Below, in pieces: positions 1 through 8,853 of a stretch of DNA of 64,000 nucleotides. Each line of letters begins with the position of its first letter. Position 1 is the first letter of the stretch. The position numbers were made by a program, and so were the translations under genes. Source of the DNA: an uncultured Bacteroidaceae bacterium (GTDB lineage Bacteria > Bacteroidota > Bacteroidia > Bacteroidales > Bacteroidaceae); assembly GCA_905234605.1 (NCBI GenBank), contig CAJOIE010000005.1:62001-126000 (forward strand), in the 5' to 3' direction. The notes under the pieces were generated by a model that saw nothing but the letters and a program-made list of their open reading frames with translations, was not told the origin of the DNA and did no database searches.

Positions 1-2
1 TC

Positions 3-398
3 GACATCTGCCAGGCAGGCGAGACCCTCGGCTTCACGGGATGGAAGGCCTTCGACGACAGCCGCAACCGCTTTGCCATAGCCAACGACTACCTCGACGG
101 CGCCATGGAGAAGTTCCGGCAGCTGCAATATACATACTACCGCCAAGGACTCGACCACATGAGCGAAGACACCGAGGCGGCACGAAAAGCCATCGTCGAG
201 GCCATGCAGCAGCTGAAGGAGGCTCACTCCGACAAGACCATGAGCATGCTGCCACAGATATTCACCGACATCAAGCGCGACGAGCTCGTGGCAATCTTCG
301 CAGGCCATGGCCCGACAGCCGAGCGCGAGGGCGTCTACGACATTCTGTTCGCCATCAACCCCTCACAAAGCACCTACTGGGAGAAAATCAAACAGTAG
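3..398 (+). CDS. DUF4835 family protein (PorD-like), C-terminal part
   Basis: The gene enters from the left edge; about 131 C-terminal residues are visible, from the frame starting at base 3 to the TAG at 396-398. The fragment has the TYYRQGLD, SDKTMSM and FTDIKRDELVAIF signatures I associate with the C-terminal half of DUF4835 proteins. Some members are called PorD and belong to the type IX secretion machinery of Bacteroidetes. Position directly upstream of recN is also the usual neighbourhood as I recall it. The signal peptide and N-terminal half lie outside the window. The family assignment rests on remembered motifs, so it is likely but not proven. Confidence 0.75.
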   Translation, partial: DICQAGETLGFTGWKAFDDSRNRFAIANDYLDGAMEKFRQLQYTYYRQGLDHMSEDTEAARKAIVEAMQQLKEAHSDKTMSMLPQIFTDIKRDELVAIFAGHGPTAEREGVYDILFAINPSQSTYWEKIKQ

Positions 399-428
399 AC
401 ATCCGGCACGCCAACGCCATACCACACA

Positions 429-2114
429 ATGCTCAAGACCTTATCCATACGCAACTACGCCCTGATAGCCTCGCTCGACATCGACCTGCACGATGGTTTC
501 TCTGTCATCACAGGCGAGACAGGCGCAGGCAAGAGCATACTGCTCGGAGCCATAGCCCTGCTCATGGGGCAGCGTGCAGAGAGCCGCATGATTAAAGACG
601 GAGCCACACGCTGCACCATCGAAGCCGTTTTCGACATCGATGGCTATGGTCTGGAACAATTCTTCACGGACAACGACCTCGACTACGATGCCCACACCTG
701 CACATTAAGGCGTGAACTGACGGCGGCCGGCAAGAGCCGTGCATTCGTCAACGACACTCCAGTGCAGCTGTCTGTGCTCCGAGCATTAAGTGAGCACCTG
801 CTCGACATTCACTCCCAGCATCAGAACATGCTGCTGGCACACTCGGACTTCCAGATGAGCGTGGTGGACCTCGTGGCACAGGATGCTGAGTTGCGGCAAA
901 CATACACTGAGCACTACACTCAGTGGCAGACAGCACGGAAGCTACTGACCCAGGCCGAGCAGGCAGCACAGCAAGGACACGAGGATGAGGACTACCTGCG
1001 CTTCCAGCTTGAACAGATTGAAGCCCTACACCTGACGACTGGCATACAGGCAAGCCGTGAGCAGGAGGCACAGCAGCTTGAGCATGCAGAGGAGATACAA
1101 CAGGCTCTCGGCTACACCGCCTCAGTGCTCAATGGACAGGGTCAGACGGGCGAAGGCATCGTGGCACGCCTCCGCGACGCAGCACGACAGCTCGCGCAAG
1201 TGGCAGGTGTGATACCTGAAGCCAATGCCCTTGAAGAGCGCATAGAGTCGTGCCGCATTGAGCTGCAAGACATTGAACAAGAAGCAACGCGCATGGCCGA
1301 TGCCAGCGAGAGCGACCCTTCCAGACTGGACGAGCTCAACGAATGGCTGAGCAGCCTCTACACCCTACAGCGCAAGCACAAGGTCGACACCGACCAGGCT
1401 CTCATGGACCTTGCTGCCGACATGCGCTCCCGTCTCGACGCTATAGACAACAGCGAGGAGCACATCCATCAGCTGCAGGCTGCTGTGACTGAAGCGCACA
1501 CAGCCATGATGGCGGTTGGCCGGCAGCTGACCGCTGCGCGCAAGACAGCAGCAACAAGCATTGAGCAAGAGATGGAGCAACGCTTAGTGCCGCTGGGCAT
1601 ACCCAATGTGCGCTTTGCCGTGAGCATCACTCCACGCAAAGAGCCTGACGCCTCGGGCACAGACACTGTAGACTTCCTCTTCTCCGCCAACAAGAACAGC
1701 CAGCCACAACCTATCTCGCAGGTGGCTTCGGGCGGCGAAATAGCCCGCGTGATGCTCTCGCTCAAGGCACTGCTCAGCGGCTTACGCGCAATGCCCACCA
1801 TCATCTTCGATGAGATAGACACAGGCGTGAGCGGGCAGATAGCCGAGCGCATGGCATGCATCATGAACGAAATGGGGGCCGGAGGCCGACAGGTGATTTC
1901 CATCACCCACCTGCCACAGATTGCCGCCATGGCAAAGCACCACTTCCGCGTATACAAAGAAGACGATGAACAGGGCACAGAGAGCCACATCGCAAGCCTC
2001 ACGATGGAAGAGCGCGTCACCGAAATTGCCCACATGCTGTCGGGAGCCCGACTCACAGAAGCCGCCATGGCCAACGCACGCACGCTGCTCGGTCTGCCCG
2101 TGCATCATGACTGA
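429..2114 (+). CDS. recN: DNA repair protein RecN
   Basis: An SMC-like ATPase of 561 residues, the usual RecN size, acting in double-strand break repair by holding DNA ends together. The N-terminal half has the Walker A motif GETGAGKS at residues 29-36. A long central Gln/Glu/Ala-rich stretch (about 150-370) is the expected coiled-coil arm. The C-terminal half carries the ABC signature (ASGGEIARVMLSLKALLS) and Walker B (TIIFDEIDTGVSG), followed by the ITHLPQIAAMA switch region. The ATG at 429 starts 31 bases after the DUF4835 stop, consistent with one transcript. Identification is secure from motif order and length. Confidence 0.97.
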   Translation: MLKTLSIRNYALIASLDIDLHDGFSVITGETGAGKSILLGAIALLMGQRAESRMIKDGATRCTIEAVFDIDGYGLEQFFTDNDLDYDAHTCTLRRELTAAGKSRAFVNDTPVQLSVLRALSEHLLDIHSQHQNMLLAHSDFQMSVVDLVAQDAELRQTYTEHYTQWQTARKLLTQAEQAAQQGHEDEDYLRFQLEQIEALHLTTGIQASREQEAQQLEHAEEIQQALGYTASVLNGQGQTGEGIVARLRDAARQLAQVAGVIPEANALEERIESCRIELQDIEQEATRMADASESDPSRLDELNEWLSSLYTLQRKHKVDTDQALMDLAADMRSRLDAIDNSEEHIHQLQAAVTEAHTAMMAVGRQLTAARKTAATSIEQEMEQRLVPLGIPNVRFAVSITPRKEPDASGTDTVDFLFSANKNSQPQPISQVASGGEIARVMLSLKALLSGLRAMPTIIFDEIDTGVSGQIAERMACIMNEMGAGGRQVISITHLPQIAAMAKHHFRVYKEDDEQGTESHIASLTMEERVTEIAHMLSGARLTEAAMANARTLLGLPVHHD

Positions 2115-2152
2115 GCAGCACCTACGCGCATATATAATATAAGGTATAGCCC

Positions 2153-3844
2153 ATGACAACCACACCACGCATACACATACTGCTTCTGCTGCTGACAGCC
2201 TTCTGCCTGACAGCCACGACAACTATGGCCAAAGGCAGCAATAAATGGTACAAGCGGGCACGCAAAGCACAGGTGAATGTGCTCACCTACGATGCCTCAG
2301 GCCAGCTGCTACACTCCACCAATGGTTTCCTCGTGGGCGACCGCGGCACGCTCATCAGCGACTACCATTCCTTTGTCGGAGCCGCACGTGCTGCCGTCGT
2401 GACCGAGCGTGGCACCGAGTGTGCCGTCACGTCCATAGATGGTGGCAACAGCCTCTACGACATCGTCCGCGCACAGGTTGCCATGCCCAAACCATCGGGC
2501 CTCAATGCCGGCACGGCACTACAGGGCGAGCCGGTGTTCATCATGCCTCACCTCAACAGCCGTGTGGGCTTTGCTACAGAGAGCGAGGTGTCGCAGGTAG
2601 CAGCCTTCGACAGCATATACAGCTACTACACCCTGCCCACTGGCATGACCGACATTGCAGCATCATGCCCCGTGATGAATGCACGTGGCGAGGTGATAGG
2701 GCTGTTGCAGATGGCCGCCCGCGATGCCGACAGCCAATGCTATGCCCTCGATGTGCGCTATGCCATGAACCTTCGCACCACCGCCTGGAGTGCCACCGAC
2801 AACGACCTCGCCAAGATACTCATCCGCAAGACCCTGCCCGCCACAGAGCATGAAGCGACAAACTTCCTCCTCTACATGCAGCTCTTCGGTCGCAGCGACG
2901 CAGCTACGCTAATGGGATATGCCGACGACTTCATCGCCACATATCCTGCCTTGCCAACAGGTTACACCACCAAGGCCGATGTGCTCGTGGGCACAGGCCG
3001 CTACGCCGAGGCCGACACGGTGTGGCAGCAGGCCATAGCAGCACATGCCCCACAGGATGCCATCCTTGCCGAGCGCAGCAGCAACATGTACCGCCTTGTG
3101 CTTGCCGCCACCGACTCACTGCCATCCACTTGGACACTCCAGACGGCACTCGATGACATACGTCAGGCCATTGCCATCAAGCCCGAGGCCGCCTACTCGC
3201 TGCAAGAGGCAAAGCTACTGTATGCCATAAAGGACTACACGTCTGCCGCGAGCCTGTTCACAGAGCTGGCACAAGGCCCATTGCGCTCCGCCGACAACTT
3301 CCTCTATGCCGCCCAGTGCCACCAGATGCTTGGCGACACCACGGCTGTGCTGGCACTCCAGGACAGCGCGGTGGCTCTCTTTACAAAGCCTTACCCCAAG
3401 GAAGCCGCCACAGCACTGCTCATGCGCTCACAGACGCTCACCGCCGTGGGTCGCGACCGCGATGCCGTGCGCGACATGCTCGACTATGAGCGCCTCGCTC
3501 CTGCCGACGTGACGGCCAACTTCTACCATCTGCGTGCCCAGGCCGCCATGCGCTGCCGCATGTTCCCCCAGGCAGTAAGCGATATGGAGCGTGCCGTCCG
3601 AATGGCACCCGACGATGCCCTCTATCCTGCCCAGTTAGCAGGCCTGCTCTATCGTTTCGGCCACCTTGACGAAGCCATCGCGGCAGCCCAACAGGCAGTG
3701 GCTATAGATGATGAGTTTGCCGATGCCCACCGCATCCTCGGCGTATGCCTGCGCGATGCCGGCCGCACACAGGAGTCACGGCTCCACCTGCTGCGTGCCG
3801 CCGAGCTGGGCGATGCCATGGCTAAAGAAATGCTTGACAGATGA
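2153..3844 (+). CDS. Secreted trypsin-fold domain protein with TPR repeats
   Basis: 563 residues with a signal peptide (hydrophobic LLLLLTAFCLTAT, then a likely cut after TTMA). Residues ~30-210 resemble a trypsin-like (S1C) serine protease: His72 in DYHSF, Asp103 in YDIV and Ser171 in ASCPV fall in the order of a catalytic triad. The usual GNSGGP loop is changed to AASCPV, so activity is doubtful. Residues ~230-560 are Ala-rich helical repeats of TPR type, the clearest being near the C-terminus (AIAAAQQAVAIDDEFADAHRILGVCLRDAG). It probably acts in the periplasm. Its stop overlaps the rlmH start by four bases (ATGA), so the two are translationally coupled. Substrate unknown. Confidence 0.7.
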   Translation: MTTTPRIHILLLLLTAFCLTATTTMAKGSNKWYKRARKAQVNVLTYDASGQLLHSTNGFLVGDRGTLISDYHSFVGAARAAVVTERGTECAVTSIDGGNSLYDIVRAQVAMPKPSGLNAGTALQGEPVFIMPHLNSRVGFATESEVSQVAAFDSIYSYYTLPTGMTDIAASCPVMNARGEVIGLLQMAARDADSQCYALDVRYAMNLRTTAWSATDNDLAKILIRKTLPATEHEATNFLLYMQLFGRSDAATLMGYADDFIATYPALPTGYTTKADVLVGTGRYAEADTVWQQAIAAHAPQDAILAERSSNMYRLVLAATDSLPSTWTLQTALDDIRQAIAIKPEAAYSLQEAKLLYAIKDYTSAASLFTELAQGPLRSADNFLYAAQCHQMLGDTTAVLALQDSAVALFTKPYPKEAATALLMRSQTLTAVGRDRDAVRDMLDYERLAPADVTANFYHLRAQAAMRCRMFPQAVSDMERAVRMAPDDALYPAQLAGLLYRFGHLDEAIAAAQQAVAIDDEFADAHRILGVCLRDAGRTQESRLHLLRAAELGDAMAKEMLDR

Positions 3845-4314
3845 AGACAGTGCTTATTGTGGTGGGCAAGACCACCGATGTGCACGTCCAGGCTCTGTGC
3901 GACGACTACACACGACGTCTGCAGCACTATGTGCCTTTCGCCTGCGAGGTGATACCCGAGCTGCGGGCCACACGCTCCCTCACGCCGGAGCAGCAGAAGG
4001 CGCAAGAGGCCCTGCTCATACAGCACCAGCTGCAGGCAGGCGACTATGTGGTGTTGCTCGACGAGCACGGACGGGAGCGTCGCTCCATCGACTTCGCCAC
4101 ATGGATGGAGAAGCGCATGGCGGCTGGCAGCCGGCGGCTCGTATTCATCATTGGCGGCCCCTACGGTTTCGACCGGAGCATCTGTCAGCTGGCACACGAG
4201 CAGGTGTCACTCTCGCAGATGACATTCTCGCACCAGCTGGTGCGACTCTTCTTCATTGAACAGCTCTACCGCGCTCAGACCATCCTCCGTGGCGAGCCCT
4301 ACCATCATGAGTAA
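3841..4314 (+). CDS. rlmH: 23S rRNA (pseudouridine1915-N3)-methyltransferase RlmH
   Basis: 157 residues, the standard RlmH length. The enzyme methylates pseudouridine 1915 in helix 69 of 23S rRNA using S-adenosylmethionine. The SPOUT-fold C-terminus is plainly conserved: LDEHGRERRS, the SAM-binding FIIGGPYGFD, and the terminal SHQLVRLFFIEQLYRA followed by PYHHE, all diagnostic of the family. The start codon sits in an ATGA overlap with the preceding TPR gene. The role is firmly predicted from sequence. Confidence 0.97.
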   Translation: MKTVLIVVGKTTDVHVQALCDDYTRRLQHYVPFACEVIPELRATRSLTPEQQKAQEALLIQHQLQAGDYVVLLDEHGRERRSIDFATWMEKRMAAGSRRLVFIIGGPYGFDRSICQLAHEQVSLSQMTFSHQLVRLFFIEQLYRAQTILRGEPYHHE

Positions 4315-4339
4315 TCAACCGACAACATACAGATAACAC

Positions 4340-4639
4340 GTGAACTACACCGGACTCATCATAGGCCTTGCCACTTTCCTGTGCATAGGTCTCTTCCACC
4401 CCATCGTCATTAAGGCAGAGTATTACTTCGGACGCCGCTGCTGGTGGGCATTCCTTGCCGTGGGAGCCGGATGCATTGCCGCATCGCTGCTCACCACCTG
4501 CGACTATGCCAGCATCATACTTGGTGTGGTGGCTTTCTCCGCTCTATGGGGCATACACGAACTCTTCCAGCAGCATCACCGTGTGCGCCGCGGCTGGTTT
4601 CCCATGAACCCCAAACGTAAGCACGACTATGAAGAATAA
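4340..4639 (+). CDS. DUF4491 family small membrane protein
   Basis: 99 residues starting at a GTG (4340-4342). Three hydrophobic segments are visible (about residues 2-25, 36-53 and 57-72), then a basic cytoplasmic tail ending RGWFPMNPKRKHDYEE. The NYTGLIIGLATFLCIGLFHPIVIK start and the PMNPKR tail match what I recall of the DUF4491 family, which is common in Bacteroidetes and uncharacterised. The last codons overlap the start of the downstream pseudouridine synthase gene, so it belongs to the same operon. No biochemical function can be assigned. Confidence 0.75.
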   Translation: MNYTGLIIGLATFLCIGLFHPIVIKAEYYFGRRCWWAFLAVGAGCIAASLLTTCDYASIILGVVAFSALWGIHELFQQHHRVRRGWFPMNPKRKHDYEE

Positions 4640-5546
4640 GACAGGGCTGGAATATGCCCGCACCAAATACAGCGAGCACGTGGTGCCCCACGACACGACC
4701 CTTTTAGACTTCATCCAGGAGGCCATGCACGGCATCTCCCGCAACAAAGCCAAGGACATACTGTCCGGCCACGGCATCACCGTCGACCGCCGGCAGACCA
4801 CCCGCTACGACGAGCCTCTCCACGCCGGACAGGTGGTGCGCATCTCCAAGCATAAGCGCAACAATGTCCTGCTCAACCAGTATGTGAAGATCGTCTATGA
4901 GGACAAAGACCTCGTGGTGATAGAGAAGCGCGAGGGCATCCTCTCCATGCCTGCCACGGCGCGCCAGTATTCAGCCAAGCAGGTGCTCGATGAATACTTT
5001 GAGAAGCGCCACTTCAAATGCCGGGCTCACACTGTCCACCGTCTGGACCGCGAGACAAGCGGCCTCATGATGTACGCCAAGAGCATTGAGGTGGCCAAGA
5101 CGCTGGAGGACAACTGGCACGACATAGTCTACGACCGCCGCTACGTGGCCGTGGTGTCGGGCCTCGTGGAGCAAGAAGGTGGCACCATACAGAGCTACCT
5201 GAAGGATAACAAGGCATACGTCACCTACTCATCGCAAGAAGACAACGGTGGTCGTCTCGCCATCACTCACTTCCGCACCCTGAGCCGCACGGACCGTTGC
5301 TCGCTCGTGGAGGTGAAGCTCGAGACGGGCCGCAAGAACCAGATACGCGTGCACATGCAGGACATCGGGCACCCCGTGTGCGGCGACCTCAAGTATGGCG
5401 ACGGCAACAACCCCATAGGCCGTCTGTGCCTGCATGCCTATCGGCTGCATTTCCACCATCCCGTCACCGGCGAGTCGATGCACTTTGAGACACCTTTCCC
5501 CACTGACTTTACACGCATTACCAACTATAACCCTACACAACAATGA
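4629..5546 (+). CDS. RluA family pseudouridine synthase
   Basis: 305 residues. The N-terminal ~75 residues form an S4-like RNA-binding domain (LLDFIQEAMHGISRNKAKDIL... VVRISKH). The catalytic domain follows, with the RluA hallmark HRLDRETSG, whose Asp is the nucleophile, and the downstream LETGRKNQIRVHM and RLCLHAYRL motifs. It converts uridine to pseudouridine in rRNA or tRNA; which site cannot be read from the sequence, because RluA, RluC and RluD paralogues share these motifs. It overlaps DUF4491 by 11 bases and the DUF4923 gene by four, consistent with one polycistronic message. Confidence 0.93.
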   Translation: MKNKTGLEYARTKYSEHVVPHDTTLLDFIQEAMHGISRNKAKDILSGHGITVDRRQTTRYDEPLHAGQVVRISKHKRNNVLLNQYVKIVYEDKDLVVIEKREGILSMPATARQYSAKQVLDEYFEKRHFKCRAHTVHRLDRETSGLMMYAKSIEVAKTLEDNWHDIVYDRRYVAVVSGLVEQEGGTIQSYLKDNKAYVTYSSQEDNGGRLAITHFRTLSRTDRCSLVEVKLETGRKNQIRVHMQDIGHPVCGDLKYGDGNNPIGRLCLHAYRLHFHHPVTGESMHFETPFPTDFTRITNYNPTQQ

Positions 5547-6193
5547 AAGCAATCACCACATCGGCTGCACTGCTTGCAGCCAGCCTCTGCCTAAGCAGCT
5601 GCGGCGGAGCACTCCTCAGCGGCGACACAACCTCGACACAGACACAGCAGACAGCGGCCACAGCCGGTGCCACCATCCTCAACAGCCTGCTGGGCTCACT
5701 GCTCAGCACTACACTCACAGAGCAAAGCATCATCGGCACATGGCACTACCAGCAGCCTGAAGTGCGCTTTGAGAGTGAGAATCTTCTGGCCAAGGCCGGT
5801 GGCGAGGTGGCCGCCGCAGAGATTGAGGCCAAGGTGGCAAACTATCTGGCTGGCATCGGCATCACCAAGGGAGTCACGACGTTTGTGTTCAATGAGGACA
5901 AGACATTCTCCATCCAGAACTCCACCAAGCAGCTCTACTCGGGCACCTATACCTTCAACACCGATAGCCACGAGCTGGTGATGACTGGTGCGCTGGGCCT
6001 CTCCACACTGAAGGCCACCGTGGGCATGGACGGCACCAACCTGTGCCTGCTCTTCGAGGCAAGCAAACTGCTCACCATGACCAACACTGTGGCCTCCATC
6101 CTGGGCAAGAGCAACGCCACGGCAGCATCTGTGGCCACCGTGCTCGGCAGCAACTACAAGGGCATGAAGGTAGGCTTTGCCATTGGCAAGTGA
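5543..6193 (+). CDS. DUF4923 family lipoprotein
   Basis: 216 residues. The N-terminus is a lipoprotein signal (AALLAASLCLSSCGG) with a lipobox and lipidated Cys at about residue 20. A Thr/Gln-rich spacer leads into a domain starting TEQSIIGTWHYQQPEV, the typical opening of the lipocalin-like DUF4923 family, with later FVFNEDKTFS and SGTYTF strands. The last stretch is alanine-rich. It should sit on the periplasmic face of a membrane. The ATG overlaps the upstream gene's stop by four bases. It is the last gene before a strong bidirectional hairpin. Function unknown. Confidence 0.8.
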   Translation: MKAITTSAALLAASLCLSSCGGALLSGDTTSTQTQQTAATAGATILNSLLGSLLSTTLTEQSIIGTWHYQQPEVRFESENLLAKAGGEVAAAEIEAKVANYLAGIGITKGVTTFVFNEDKTFSIQNSTKQLYSGTYTFNTDSHELVMTGALGLSTLKATVGMDGTNLCLLFEASKLLTMTNTVASILGKSNATAASVATVLGSNYKGMKVGFAIGK

Positions 6194-6231
6194 CCCCAGA
6201 CGGATGCGGTCATGCATCTGCCAACCGCACG

Positions 6232-6285
6232 CTATGCAGCGAGACCGCTGTCGGCCCCCGGGCCGGCAACGGTCTCGCTGCATAG
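6232..6285. terminator. Bidirectional intrinsic terminator
   Basis: A perfect 16-bp inverted repeat (arms 6232-6247 and 6270-6285) with a further GGCCC/GGGCC pairing inside the loop, followed on the plus side by TTTTG. It lies between two convergent genes, the DUF4923 lipoprotein (+) and the ABC ATPase (-), so it can end transcription from both sides. Confidence 0.85.
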
Positions 6286-6334
6286 TTTTGCCACGCTGCG
6301 GCATGGGTGTCGCGCCATGGCGTGCAGGCATGCC

Positions 6335-7081
6335 CTACAGATCGGCGTTGAAGTAGGCCGTGAGCTCCTCAATGGCACTGCCTTCCGCGTTGGAGAGGTC
6401 CTTGATGAGGTGCCCGCGCTCAAGCAGCAGTATGCGCTGGCTGATGTCGGCCACGAAGCTGAGGTTGTGGCTGGAGATAATCACGGTGGTGCCATGCTGG
6501 CGGCACATGTCGGCTATGAGCCGTGCCACCACAATCTGCGACGAGGGGTCAAGATAGTTGAACGGCTCATCGAGGAGCAACACCTTGGGATTGATGAGCA
6601 TGGCCCCTATGACACCTATCTTCTGACGGTTGCCCTCGGAGAAGTCGCGCAGGTACTTCCTGGTGCCGAGTATCTCATCGTGCATGAGCGGACGGAAAGC
6701 CTCCAGGCGCTGCGTCAGGAGCTCGTCGGTGATGCCGTAGAGGCGTGCGATGAAGGCGAAATACTCCTCGGGGGTGTAGAAGTCGATGAGGAAGCGTCCG
6801 TCGATGAACGAGCCTGTGTAACGCTTCCAGGCCATGCTCTCAGCCCTGGAGAGAGTGGCACGTGCGCCCTCCGCAGCCCCCGTGACGTCGACACCGTCGC
6901 TGAGCACCCGTCCGCTGTCAGCCTTGATGAGGTCGAGTATGAGACGGAGCAGAGTCGTCTTGCCGGCACCATTGTTGCCCACGAGTCCCACCAGCTCGCC
7001 GCTGTGGATGGTGAGGTCGGGCAGGTCGAGAGCCACCTTGTCGCCGTAGCACTTCCTGAGGTTTTCTATCTTGATTTCCAT
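6335..7081 (-). CDS. ABC transporter ATP-binding protein
   Basis: 248 residues with a complete ABC nucleotide-binding domain: Walker A GNNGAGKT (about residues 36-43), a signature-like FSEGNRQKIGV, Walker B VLLLDEPFNYLDP and the switch His in IISSHNLSF. The domain type is that of exporters of the ABC-2/Nat class. It lies 55 bases downstream of the DUF5687-like membrane gene on the same strand, which is its likely permease partner. The transported substrate is not evident. The signature motif departs slightly from LSGGQ, as is common in this class. Confidence 0.92.
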   Translation of the reverse strand: MEIKIENLRKCYGDKVALDLPDLTIHSGELVGLVGNNGAGKTTLLRLILDLIKADSGRVLSDGVDVTGAAEGARATLSRAESMAWKRYTGSFIDGRFLIDFYTPEEYFAFIARLYGITDELLTQRLEAFRPLMHDEILGTRKYLRDFSEGNRQKIGVIGAMLINPKVLLLDEPFNYLDPSSQIVVARLIADMCRQHGTTVIISSHNLSFVADISQRILLLERGHLIKDLSNAEGSAIEELTAYFNADL

Positions 7082-7136
7082 AGAGTGGTATTGTGTTGGT
7101 TGCTATTATGGAGTTGTTATCTTTGCGCCCTTGTCA

Positions 7137-8582
7137 CTATTCGCGCAGCCACCGCTCCATGATGTCGTAGCGACGGGCAAACCAGCGGCGTGCCACGAAG
7201 CGGATATACACACGGTGGAGTGCCAGGCCGAGGAGTCCGAGTGCAGCCAACAGGGCATCCGCCCAGAGCATGGGCAGGAAGAAGTAGGCTGCATAGAAGA
7301 TGCCTATGGGGATGAACAGCACGCATGAGAAGATGTTCAGCTGCTTGTTGCCACCCTGATAGTTGAAGAACGCCGAGTTGAACAGGTCCATGCGCGAGCT
7401 GAAGAGTGCCGTAGCCATGAAGGGCAGCACCATGACGCCGCAGGCGAAGAGCAGGGTGGCAAGCAGCGTGGTCGGCGGCATGCCCATCCACACCACGGCG
7501 GGCACTATGCACAGTGCCATGAGGCAGCAGAGCAGGCACATGCACCAATACTTGCGCAAGAGCAACTGCGTGAGCCCCCACGGACGGGTCCAGATGGCAG
7601 CGAAATAGTTGGCCTCAACACCGAGCACCCACTGTCCGATGATGATGCTCGGGAAACCTACACCGAAAAGCAGCATGGGGTTGACACTGATGGGTATGCC
7701 GGCATCGGCCACGGTGGTCGCCTGCTGCATGTAGGTGTTGAGGATGAAGATGACAGCCATGGCAATGATGCTCACCCGCAGACGCTTGCTGCGCAGCAGC
7801 TGCACCCACTCTATGCTCCACACCGACACCTCGCCAAGGCTGTGTGCCGTGGTGGCAGCAGCGTGATGGCACTCCTCGTTGTAGTTCTTCATGCGGCAGA
7901 AGTAGGCATGCAGCACTGTCATGACCACCACATCAGCCAGCAGGAGCACGCCCGCAGCAATCAGCGTGCCCTGGGTGGCCGTGAGGCTTGCTGCCACATC
8001 GCCGATGGCGAACACGCCAAAAGTGGCACCGGCGGCAAGCATGGTGAGAAGGAGCCACACCACGTAGCCTGCGGCCAAGGGCAGTGTCCACTCGTTGCCT
8101 GGAGCGCGACGCCAGCAGTTCTGCACCAGGGCATTGGTCATGGTGCCGGCATAGCCCTGCACAAGCACCATCAGAGCCCACCACCAGGGGCACAGCACGA
8201 GCACCACGAAAGCCAACATCAGAGGCAACATCCACTGGAGAAAGCCCACACAAGTGTCGAAGAGCACGAAGCGTGCCCAGGAGCGTGGCGTGACAGGGCG
8301 CGAGCGCAGATAGTCGTCCATCTCCACGGGCGAGCGGCGCCAGAAGAGCTTCATCAGCATGTCGCCTGGCACTATGCACACCGCGAGAAGCGGCATCAGC
8401 GCAACATATTCGGGGGGAACGACGATATGCTCTGTCTGTTGCGAGATGCCGGCATACACGGCCAGCACCATCACGATGTAGGCCACGGCAATATAGGCTG
8501 CCACGAAGAGCTTGCGCCACGTGAAGTCGCGCGCACGCTGGATCCACCATAGTCGCAGGAGTATTCGCAGGGAGTTGTCCAT
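7137..8582 (-). CDS. DUF5687-like ABC permease
   Basis: 481 residues from the ATG at 8582-8580 (protein starts MDNSLRILLRLWWIQRARDF); upstream in-frame codons run into the promoter and are not used. About ten to twelve hydrophobic segments are spread over the length, e.g. LFVAAYIAVAYIVMVLAVYA near the start and repeated Leu/Val/Ala-rich stretches later, with a central amphipathic region. Size, topology and pairing with an ABC ATPase fit the Bacteroidetes DUF5687 family of presumed ABC permeases. A well-spaced Bacteroidetes promoter lies just upstream, so this gene heads the two-gene operon. Substrate unknown. Confidence 0.75.
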   Translation of the reverse strand: MDNSLRILLRLWWIQRARDFTWRKLFVAAYIAVAYIVMVLAVYAGISQQTEHIVVPPEYVALMPLLAVCIVPGDMLMKLFWRRSPVEMDDYLRSRPVTPRSWARFVLFDTCVGFLQWMLPLMLAFVVLVLCPWWWALMVLVQGYAGTMTNALVQNCWRRAPGNEWTLPLAAGYVVWLLLTMLAAGATFGVFAIGDVAASLTATQGTLIAAGVLLLADVVVMTVLHAYFCRMKNYNEECHHAAATTAHSLGEVSVWSIEWVQLLRSKRLRVSIIAMAVIFILNTYMQQATTVADAGIPISVNPMLLFGVGFPSIIIGQWVLGVEANYFAAIWTRPWGLTQLLLRKYWCMCLLCCLMALCIVPAVVWMGMPPTTLLATLLFACGVMVLPFMATALFSSRMDLFNSAFFNYQGGNKQLNIFSCVLFIPIGIFYAAYFFLPMLWADALLAALGLLGLALHRVYIRFVARRWFARRYDIMERWLRE

Positions 8583-8627
8583 AGAGGTGCAGGAATGTCT
8601 TAACATCGGTTCATGCCCAAAGGCATA

Positions 8628-8659
8628 CAAAAGTAACCCATCCGCGCCAAAGAGCCAAA
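8628..8659 (-). promoter_or_regulatory. Bacteroidetes-type promoter for the DUF5687-ABC operon
   Basis: Read on the minus strand, a TTTG -33 element (8656-8659) is separated by 20 bases from TACTTTTG (8628-8635), matching the Bacteroidetes consensus TTTG-N19-21-TAnnTTTG. It lies 46 bases upstream of the permease start codon. Confidence 0.75.
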
Positions 8660-8714
8660 GACACGGCTGCATATCGGCATGCCGGATGGCTGAAGGCGTG
8701 CGGCGAGCCGCAAG

Positions 8715-8797
8715 ACACCCTGCACGGTGCTGCCGCAGAGGGTGCAGGGAGAAAGCAGACACCCTGCACGGTCACACGGCGTGACCATGCAGGGTGT
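8715..8797. repeat. ACCCTGCAYGGT repeat cluster with inverted pair
   Basis: Three copies of an ACCCTGCAYGGT-type unit plus an inverted partial copy. Units at 8715-8730 and 8759-8775 point one way; 8781-8797 is the inverted copy, making a 17-bp hairpin with one mismatch (8759-8775 against 8781-8797). A GGTGCAGGGAGAA segment at 8741-8753 belongs to the same block. The block lies just past the stop of the FadL-like gene (minus strand), where it could stabilise or terminate that mRNA. Confidence 0.8.
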
Positions 8798-8853
8798 CAT
8801 GCTGGAACGGTGCTGCGCACCGGAGCTCACGCTACAGTCCCTGACGGCTGCAC

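Noticed and set aside
6212..7162. 316-codon plus-strand frame opposite the ABC ATPase
   Set aside because: Antisense to a clear ATPase gene and begins inside the terminator region; no domain.
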